53,358 nucleotides of DNA from Chloroflexota bacterium (GTDB taxonomy: Bacteria; Chloroflexota; Anaerolineae; SpSt-313). Under the pieces are notes generated by a model, which saw nothing but the letters and a program-made list of their open reading frames with translations, was not told the origin of the DNA and did no database searches. Each line of letters begins with the position of its first letter. Position 1 is the stretch's first letter. Shown one piece after another: positions 46,843 to 53,358 of this stretch. Made by a program: the position numbers and the translations under genes. The stretch is from assembly GCA_029553955.1 (NCBI GenBank), contig JAKPJZ010000073.1, forward strand, positions 1-53,358, given 5' to 3'.

Positions 46843-47556
46843 GTGAGGCTCAGACGTTCGCGTTCGCCTGTTCTCACAGCCTTGGTCATCGTCTACGTGA
46901 CGCTCGTCGGCGCCTGTGGCCTGTGGATCGGCCTGTGGTTTGCCCTGCGCACCGAAATGGCGGCGGGGAGCGTTCCGGCGCCGCAGAGCACGGTCGCGCC
47001 GGCAGCCAGCGGCGGGGTGGCTGAAGTGACGCCGACCGCAGCCGCGGCGGCGCCCCAGCCGACAACCGCCACGCCGCGGCCCACGCCAGCGCGGCCGCCG
47101 GCCACGCGGCCACCCACACGCATCGTGGCGCCGGCCATCCGCCTCGACGCGCCGGTCGTCGAGGCCACGTGGCAGACGACGTACTTGGCCGGCCAACCGG
47201 TGGTCGAGTGGCAAGTGCCGGCGCATGCGGCCGGCTTTCACCAGGGCTCGGCCTACCCCGGGCAGCCGGGCAACACCGTCATTTCGGGCCATAACAACAT
47301 TGCCGGCCAGGTGTTCGTCAACCTGGCCAACCTGCAGATCGACGACGAGGTCACGCTCTACGTCGACACGACGCCCTATGGCTACATCGTCTACCAACGA
47401 GAAATCCTGCCCGAGAAGGGGCTGGCGGCGGCGGCGCGCATCGCCAACGCCGGCTGGATCGCCCCCACCGCCGACGAGCGGCTGACATTGGTCAGTTGCT
47501 GGCCCTATACATCGAACACGCACCGCGTCATTGTGGTCGCGCGTCCCGCGCCCTGA
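46843..47556 (+). CDS. Mirror copy: sortase 2
   Basis: Exact reverse complement of 5803-6516; GTG start, His150/Cys219/Arg228. Confidence 0.92.
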   Translation: MRLRRSRSPVLTALVIVYVTLVGACGLWIGLWFALRTEMAAGSVPAPQSTVAPAASGGVAEVTPTAAAAAPQPTTATPRPTPARPPATRPPTRIVAPAIRLDAPVVEATWQTTYLAGQPVVEWQVPAHAAGFHQGSAYPGQPGNTVISGHNNIAGQVFVNLANLQIDDEVTLYVDTTPYGYIVYQREILPEKGLAAAARIANAGWIAPTADERLTLVSCWPYTSNTHRVIVVARPAP

Positions 47557-47590
47557 GGCGGCAGCCCGGCGCGGCAAGGAGGCACAAAGC

Positions 47591-50449
47591 ATGCGCCTAC
47601 GCACCGTGTGCGTCATCTATCTCATGCTGGCGGCAGCGCTGCTGCTCACCATCGGCGCCTCACAGATCGTGGGGCGGGTCGCCGCCTGCGACGGGGAAAT
47701 CATCCCCGGGAACCCAGGGTGCGGCGATTGCAACTGCGGCGGCTCCGAGTTCAAGATCGAGAACTCGATTGGCAGCGGGAGCTACAGCGACTCGAAGGCC
47801 GGCCTGACGGTGACCCTGAGCATCACCGGCAGCGACGCCGATAGGGTGATCGCCTGGAACGCCAACCGTCCCGTCCACTGCGTGATCGTCAAGGGCGGCG
47901 ACCAGGCGATGGTCTACAGGTACAACCCGCCGGCCACGGGCGGCAGCGGCCTCCACGCCCCGGACCGCTGCGGACAGAAAAACAACCGCTGCGGTATCAG
48001 CCACATCAGCTTCTGCTACACGCCCTGCAGCGTCAGCGTCGACGTGACGCCCGGCGAGGCCACGCTGAGCTGCGCCCAGCCCACCGCCCTGCTCACCGCG
48101 CACACAAGCGCCCCCGCGCCCAGCTACCAGTGGTACAGCGACGGCGCCAAGATCGACGGCGCCACCGGCAGCACCTACAGCGCCAATCAGGCGGGCAGCT
48201 ACTATGTCATCGTCAGCAGCGGCGGCTGCAGCGACGAGTCGGACCATGTGACGGTGACCGAGGCCGGCCGGCCCACCGTCAGCATCACGCCGGCGGGCGG
48301 CGAGTTGAGCTGCACCACCAGCCAGGTGACGCTCACCGCCAGCGCGAGCGACGCCACATCGCCCAGCTTCCAGTGGTACCAGGACGGCGCCAAGATCGAC
48401 GGCGCCACCGGCAGCGGCTATGCGGCCACAGCCGCGGGCACCTACCGCGTGCAGATCAGCGAGGGCAGTTGCACCGCCGACTCGAACGAGGCCATCGTGA
48501 CCGAGGCGGGCCGGCCCACCGTCAGCATCACGCCGGCGGGCGGCGAGTTGAGCTGCACCACCAGCCAGGTGACGCTCACCGCCAGCGCGAGCGACGCCAC
48601 ATCGCCCAGCTACCAGTGGTACAAGGACGGCGCCAAGATCGACGGCGCCACCGGCAGCGGCTATGCGGCCACAGCCGCGGGCAGCTACTGGGTCGTCATC
48701 ACCGCCGGCAGTTGCACCGCCGAGTCGGCCCACGTCACGGTGACCCAACTGACCAGGCCCACGGTCACCGTAGCGCCAACGGGCGGCCAGTTGAGCTGCA
48801 CCACCAGCGAGGTGCTGCTCAGCGCCAACGCCGGCGGCGCCACCTCGGTGGCCTACCAGTGGTACAAGGACGGCGCCAAGATCGACGGCGCCACCGGCAG
48901 CACCTACCCGGCCACCCAGCCCGGCAGCCACCGGGTGCGCGTCACTGCCGGCGATTGCAGCGCCGACTCGGGCGAGGCCACCATCACGCGGCAGGGCGGC
49001 CCCACCGTCAGCGTCTCACCGACGAGTGGCCAGATCACCTGCACCGTCGGCCAGGTGGTGTTGACGGCCACGGTAAGCGGCGCGGCCTCGCCCAGCTATC
49101 AGTGGTACCAAGACGGCGCGGCCATCAGCGGCGCCAACAGCGCGAGCCACACCGCCACGCAATCCGGCGCCTACTGGGTCGTCATCGCCGAAGGCAACTG
49201 CACGGCCACATCCAACCAGGTCGCCGTCACGCGCGTCGATCCGCCCACGGTGGTCGTCTACGCCTCCAGCGGGCAACTGGCCTGCGGCGGCGGCACCGTG
49301 CTGCTGACGGCAGCCGTGACCGGCGCCCTGTCGCCCAGCTATCAGTGGTATCTCGACGGCGCGCCCATCAGCGGCGCCAACGGTAGCGCCTACACCGCCG
49401 GCGCCACCGGCAGCTACCATGTGCTGGTCACGGCGGGCGACTGCAGCGGCGAGTCGAACCATGTGACGCTGACTCGCCAGGGCGGCCCTGCGGTGAGCGT
49501 CACCCCAGCCGGCGGCCAGTTGACCTGCACGGTGAACCAGGTGTTGCTGACGGCGGCCGTCAGCGGCGCGACGCCCACGGGCTACCAATGGTACCGCGAC
49601 GGCGCGCCTATCGCCGGCGCCAATGGCAGCACCTACACCGCCACCACCAGCGGCACCTTCTACGTCGTCGTCAGCGCCGGCAACTGCGCGGGCGAGTCGA
49701 ACCATGCCGGCGTGACCCGCGAGGGCGGGCCCACGGTGACGGTGAACCCGCCGGTCGTCGAGCTGCCGTGCCCCAGTGGGCAGGCCACGCTCAGCGCCAC
49801 GGTGGCCGGGCCGGCGCCGTCGGGCTACCAGTGGTACAAGGACGGCGCGCCCATCGCCGGCGCCACCGGCAGCAGCTACACCGCCGGCCAGGCGGGCATC
49901 TACTGGGCCGTGGTCTATGCCGGCACCTGCGCAGGCGAGTCGAACCACGTCAGCGTGCTCGGCTGCCCGCCCGAGCCGTGCACCGTGGCCGACGTCGCCG
50001 TGGTCATCCGCGGCGGCCCGGCCGGCATGCCGGTACGCGCCTGGCTCGACGGCGCTGAGCAGGCCACGCGCCTGACGGCCCCGAGCGGCGCCGGCCAGTC
50101 GATCGCCTTCTGGTCGTTCTACCCCGCCGCGGGCACCTCGCCGCTGGTGCAGGTCGAGCCGCAGCTCCCGGCCGGCTATGCGGCGCCACGCTGGCAGCTC
50201 CGCCTGGTGCAGGTCCAGTCGCCCACCACGGGGCTGGTCATCAACGGCCCGGGGGCGGCGGCCGTCAACATCGCCCCCTGCAACCGCTACATCCTGACCT
50301 ACGATCTGGTCGACACCCAGCCCCAGCCCGGTCCGGCGCCGGTGGTGCTGCTGCCCGTCACCGGCGGCGACGGCCTGCAGTTGCTGAACCCCGAATGGTG
50401 GCAGGGGCTGGCGCACTGGTTGCTGGGGCTGCTGCGTATCTACTTCTAG
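47591..50449 (+). CDS. Mirror copy: LPVTG-anchored Ig-repeat surface protein
   Basis: Exact reverse complement of 2910-5768; the LPVTG codons start at 50351. Confidence 0.92.
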   Translation: MRLRTVCVIYLMLAAALLLTIGASQIVGRVAACDGEIIPGNPGCGDCNCGGSEFKIENSIGSGSYSDSKAGLTVTLSITGSDADRVIAWNANRPVHCVIVKGGDQAMVYRYNPPATGGSGLHAPDRCGQKNNRCGISHISFCYTPCSVSVDVTPGEATLSCAQPTALLTAHTSAPAPSYQWYSDGAKIDGATGSTYSANQAGSYYVIVSSGGCSDESDHVTVTEAGRPTVSITPAGGELSCTTSQVTLTASASDATSPSFQWYQDGAKIDGATGSGYAATAAGTYRVQISEGSCTADSNEAIVTEAGRPTVSITPAGGELSCTTSQVTLTASASDATSPSYQWYKDGAKIDGATGSGYAATAAGSYWVVITAGSCTAESAHVTVTQLTRPTVTVAPTGGQLSCTTSEVLLSANAGGATSVAYQWYKDGAKIDGATGSTYPATQPGSHRVRVTAGDCSADSGEATITRQGGPTVSVSPTSGQITCTVGQVVLTATVSGAASPSYQWYQDGAAISGANSASHTATQSGAYWVVIAEGNCTATSNQVAVTRVDPPTVVVYASSGQLACGGGTVLLTAAVTGALSPSYQWYLDGAPISGANGSAYTAGATGSYHVLVTAGDCSGESNHVTLTRQGGPAVSVTPAGGQLTCTVNQVLLTAAVSGATPTGYQWYRDGAPIAGANGSTYTATTSGTFYVVVSAGNCAGESNHAGVTREGGPTVTVNPPVVELPCPSGQATLSATVAGPAPSGYQWYKDGAPIAGATGSSYTAGQAGIYWAVVYAGTCAGESNHVSVLGCPPEPCTVADVAVVIRGGPAGMPVRAWLDGAEQATRLTAPSGAGQSIAFWSFYPAAGTSPLVQVEPQLPAGYAAPRWQLRLVQVQSPTTGLVINGPGAAAVNIAPCNRYILTYDLVDTQPQPGPAPVVLLPVTGGDGLQLLNPEWWQGLAHWLLGLLRIYF
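48263..48683 (+). repeat. Mirror copy: near-identical tandem 243-bp Ig repeats
   Basis: Mirror of 4676-5096; offset 243 (for example 48361 and 48604). Confidence 0.8.
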
Positions 50450-50827
50450 CCCCCGCACCCCGCTCCAACTTCAGGGGGCGAAGCCTCTCCAGGGCTTCGC
50501 CCCTTCTTTGTGCCACTGCCCGGCCTGCCTCTGCATTCCCCCTTCACGTCCTTCGCGCCGCCCATGCCCCGTCAGGGGTTCCGCGACCTTCGCGCTCCAG
50601 ACTCCCCTCGCCACGGCAGTCCCCTTTACCTCCCATTAACGATACGTTTACCTTACAGTGACCCCCAACCCGCTATAATGGCCTTGAGGTAACAGTCCGG
50701 ATACCTCACCACTCCCAGTGGCTCCCATCACAGCCAACAATACAACTCGCTCTCTGCCGTGGCGGTCGGGCACACGCGTTCGGCGGCACACCGGCCCACG
50801 CGAGGAGCGGCACAGGAGAGGGACCCT
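50450..50827 (+). promoter_or_regulatory. Mirror: sortase 1 promoter and leader
   Basis: Mirror of 2532-2909; TATAAT at 50674-50679. Confidence 0.5.
50475..50510 (+). terminator. Mirror copy: terminator of the LPVTG gene
   Basis: Mirror of 2849-2884. Confidence 0.75.
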
Positions 50828-51772
50828 ATGGCCACAAGAGTGCTCCAACCACGCGCCGGCAGTATCGCGCCTGGCCATGGCGGCTGCTGGTTCCTGCGGC
50901 TGGCCTGCATGTTCATCGCGGCCATCGTCGTCGGCCTCGCCATCGCCTGCACCGCCGTCATCACCGAGGTCCTCGCCGAGAACGTCGTAGCCGCATCGCA
51001 GGCTGCGCCGATCGTGGCTCCGTCGCTGCCCGCAGCGGCGTTGCCCGCGCCGCGCGAGCCCAACCTCGACTCGCCGCAGGCGCGCTACTTCCAGGCGCAG
51101 GCCACGGAGGAGCCGGCCGCCACGGCCATGGCGACCGCCGAGCCGACGGCGACGGCGCTGCCTACAGCGACCAACACGCCCCTGCCCACAGCGATCGCCG
51201 AGCCCACGGCCACCAACACGCCCCTGCCAACAGCCACCGCCACAACCCTGCCCACGGCGACGCCGCCGCCCACCGTCGCCCCGCCGCCGCCCTCGCCCGC
51301 CGCGCCACCAGGCCCGGCCAGCTCGGCGCCCACGCGCATCGTGGCGCCGGCCATCGGCCTCGACGCGCCGGTGGTCGAAATGGGCTACCGCGTCGTCTAC
51401 GTCAACGGCGTCGCCGCCACCGATTGGCAGGTGCCGACGAACGACGCCGGCTTTCAGCAGGGCTCGGCGCTGCCCGGCCACAGCGGCAACACCGTCGTCG
51501 CCGGGCACAACAATGTCGGCCGCGAGGTCTTTCGCCCCCTGGGGGGCCTCAACGCCGGCGACACGGTGACCCTCTACGTCGGCCAGGACGCCTACCAGTA
51601 CGTCGTGAGCCAGAGAGTGACGGTGCAGGAGGCCGGCGCCAGCCTCGAGCAGCGCATCGAGAACGCCCGGTGGATCCTGCCCACCGACGACGAACGGCTC
51701 ACCCTGATCACCTGTTGGCCCTACCCCGCCAGCACGCACCGCCTCATCATCGTCGCCCGGCCGGCCGCCTGA
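50828..51772 (+). CDS. Mirror copy: sortase 1
   Basis: Exact reverse complement of 1587-2531; His227/Cys296/Arg305. Confidence 0.92.
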   Translation: MATRVLQPRAGSIAPGHGGCWFLRLACMFIAAIVVGLAIACTAVITEVLAENVVAASQAAPIVAPSLPAAALPAPREPNLDSPQARYFQAQATEEPAATAMATAEPTATALPTATNTPLPTAIAEPTATNTPLPTATATTLPTATPPPTVAPPPPSPAAPPGPASSAPTRIVAPAIGLDAPVVEMGYRVVYVNGVAATDWQVPTNDAGFQQGSALPGHSGNTVVAGHNNVGREVFRPLGGLNAGDTVTLYVGQDAYQYVVSQRVTVQEAGASLEQRIENARWILPTDDERLTLITCWPYPASTHRLIIVARPAA

Positions 51773-51793
51773 GCGCCGCGCTCTCCTCCTTGG

Positions 51794-51834
51794 GGCGGCC
51801 CCCACGCCGTGGCTCACGCGGCACGGGGGCCGCC
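51794..51834 (+). terminator. Mirror copy: hairpin after sortase 1
   Basis: Mirror of 1525-1565. Confidence 0.5.
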
Positions 51835-51906
51835 TCTCCATCATGATCCCCAGATGGTCTCCCATAGCAGCAGACTCGTCTGACTGTTGACTGTTTGCAT
51901 ACAGCA

Positions 51907-51935
51907 TTGAAATTCAATTGACTTTCTGGTATACT
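51907..51935 (+). promoter_or_regulatory. Mirror: promoter TTGAAA-17-TATACT
   Basis: Mirror of 1424-1452; -35 at 51907-51912 and -10 at 51930-51935. Confidence 0.65.
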
Positions 51936-52053
51936 TGCCCACACTTGAGTGCCCACTGAAAAGGGAGGCGGACGGCACGGGCAAGCCGGCGCAGTGCGCG
52001 ACCATCGGCTCGTGCCGGCCACGCCATCAATACAGCTTTGAAAGGAGATCCTC

Positions 52054-52198
52054 ATGAGCCATCTGAGAACCTCCTGGGTGCGTCACCTGCACTCCGGGCC
52101 CTGGGGCCGGCCAGATCGGTTGGCAGGCCACCGGGCTGGTACAGGGCAAGACGTACAAGGTCGCGCTGAGCCCCTGCCACCAGGCCGATCCGCTATGA
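52054..52198 (+). pseudogene. Mirror copy: frameshifted mini-gene
   Basis: Mirror of 1161-1305; ATG at 52054, protein-like +1 frame stops at 52196-52198. Confidence 0.4.
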
Positions 52199-52759
52199 GG
52201 CAACGCATCCCTGACAACCAGAGAAGTAACGCCGGGGTAGCGAAATGGTTACGTTTTGGCAATTATCCCCCCTATTCTGGCGCTTTGCGTGTATAATGGC
52301 GACGGAATCTGTGAGTACTGCGTCTGCAGGGAAGCGGCGCGGCTGCCGAGCGCCCCACGAGCGTGCAGCGCGCACATGTACCTGGTTCGTGTCGGCTTGT
52401 GGTCCGGTCCCTCCTGCCGCCGGATGGGATCGGCCCCGTCTTGTCGTTGTCCGCGCGAGAGCGGTCCACAGGCGACCTTCCGGTTACCCCTTGGCATCTG
52501 CTCCTGGCATCGGATCCTGTCGTAAAGTCGCGCGTGCAGTTGACGATATCCCTACACTCGTGTGCTCAGTAAGGTGGGCCAGCCGGCACGTGGCCTCTCC
52601 ATAGCAGGCGCTCGAGCCGGAAAGGAGGCCCTGATAGACAGCCCAGAACATCGTCTCGTTGGCCGGAGCAGTCGCCTCTGATCGGGGCCCAGCTCCCTTC
52701 ACAACGCCAAGATGATCGACAGATTGTGTTGGTCATCTCTACAGAAAGGAAGTTGCACC
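52199..52759 (+). promoter_or_regulatory. Mirror: promoter and long leader of the Ig-like surface gene
   Basis: Mirror of 600-1160: upstream element 52236-52249, TATAAT 52292-52297, shared leader block 52413-52432. Confidence 0.6.
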
Positions 52760-53358
52760 ATGATACGGCCATCTCGTCTCGTTATCGTGCTGGGGCTCGT
52801 CGCAGTCCTCGCCCTGGCGCTTGTCACTCCAGCCATGGCGGACGCGAACTTTAAGTTCAGATTCGAAGTTGAGGGGCTGCCTAGCGGATGCTCGTCATCT
52901 CTATCGGTCACATGGTCGGGCTGGAACAACGGCACCCAGCAGAAAAATCAGAACGCCAACGTGGGTACGCCCGTGCCGGTCGACCCCGGCAGCGAGTTCA
53001 CGTTCTCCTTTCCCAGTCCAGTGACCTGCAAGGACGGCAGCGTCTACAAGTTGTTAAGCACCAGCCACTCAAGCCCCACTACAGCTGGTGAGGCGAAGGA
53101 CGAAGTCACTATCACGGGCACCTACGGGCCAGCCTGCGTTCCGCCGTCGATCACCACCCAGCCGGCAAACGTCACCGTCACCGAGGGCGGCACGGCAAGC
53201 TTTGGCGTCGTCGCCAGTGGCACCAACCTCTCGTACCAGTGGCGCCAGAACGGTACGGACATCGCCGGGGCCAACAGCAGCAGCTATACCACCCCCAGCC
53301 TCGCCCTCGCCGACAACGGCGCATCCTTTGACGTCGTCGTCAGCGGCGAGTGCGGCGA
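52760..53358 (+). CDS. Mirror copy: secreted Ig-like surface protein, partial
   Basis: Exact reverse complement of 1-599; cut by the window end at the same base as the left copy. Confidence 0.85.
   Translation, partial: MIRPSRLVIVLGLVAVLALALVTPAMADANFKFRFEVEGLPSGCSSSLSVTWSGWNNGTQQKNQNANVGTPVPVDPGSEFTFSFPSPVTCKDGSVYKLLSTSHSSPTTAGEAKDEVTITGTYGPACVPPSITTQPANVTVTEGGTASFGVVASGTNLSYQWRQNGTDIAGANSSSYTTPSLALADNGASFDVVVSGECG

Larger units (their letters stand above)
26680..53358. repeat. Right arm of the window-wide perfect inverted repeat
   Basis: Reverse complement of 1-26679. Nothing in this arm is independent information; use it only to read the minus-strand genes of the left arm in forward orientation. 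Confidence 0.98.

Noticed and set aside
1..53358. The inverted repeat as an insertion sequence, transposon or plastid-like inverted repeat
   Set aside because: No transposase, no direct target repeats and no single-copy region between the arms.

Overview
The main fact about this window is structural. All 53,358 bases form one perfect inverted repeat: base x pairs with base 53359-x, and the axis lies between 26679 and 26680. Every gene, promoter and repeat occurs twice, once per arm, in opposite orientation, and I saw no mismatch between arms. Both ends stop at the same base inside the same gene. This is what a fold-back contig looks like, and the fold sits on a long perfect hairpin (about 26639-26720) like two other hairpins in the arm. 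I therefore read the window as about 26.7 kb of unique sequence shown twice. Full annotation is given on the left arm (1-26679); right-arm entries are short mirrors.

The organism is probably a member of the Chloroflexota (Anaerolineae or a relative). The DNA is GC-rich. The genes include sortases with Thr/Pro/Ala-rich stalks, an LPxTG surface protein, a ROK fructokinase and a ComB-type protein. Intergenic DNA is full of inverted-repeat families (GTAG-ended REP-like elements, GCAGAGG/GGACGC, TCATTGCGAGC, CACAGATGAAC), which I recall as common in that phylum. Sortases suggest a single-membrane envelope. The placement is inference, not a database result.

Left arm from the outer end inward. 1-6516 (minus strand) is a cell-surface module: a truncated secreted Ig-like protein, a frameshifted mini-gene, a sortase, a 952-residue eight-Ig-repeat protein ending in LPVTG, and a second sortase directly upstream of it. 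The Ig-protein and sortase-LPVTG transcription units have look-alike promoters with the same upstream element at the same distance. 6826-9049 (minus) holds an alpha/beta hydrolase, a small unknown protein and a rhomboid protease. 9309-12454 holds a ferritin-like protein, a small zinc-ribbon membrane protein and a 1-phosphofructokinase-HAD fusion. 12730-18660 holds a three-PAS histidine kinase divergent from a large secreted peptidoglycan amidase. 18836-22494 (plus) holds an AlaX-type editing protein overlapping a MATE transporter, a remnant of a GH4 glycosidase, and a DUF4331 protein. 22549-26490 (minus) holds a fructokinase, HypA, a GH3-like protein with an altered active site, and a ComB-like protein, followed by the hinge hairpin.

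No rRNA, tRNA, CRISPR array, transposase or phage gene was recognised. The most coherent biological system is the sortase/LPVTG surface module with its shared promoter design. The most unusual DNA is the set of long perfect GTAG...CTAC palindromes, one of which probably caused the fold-back.
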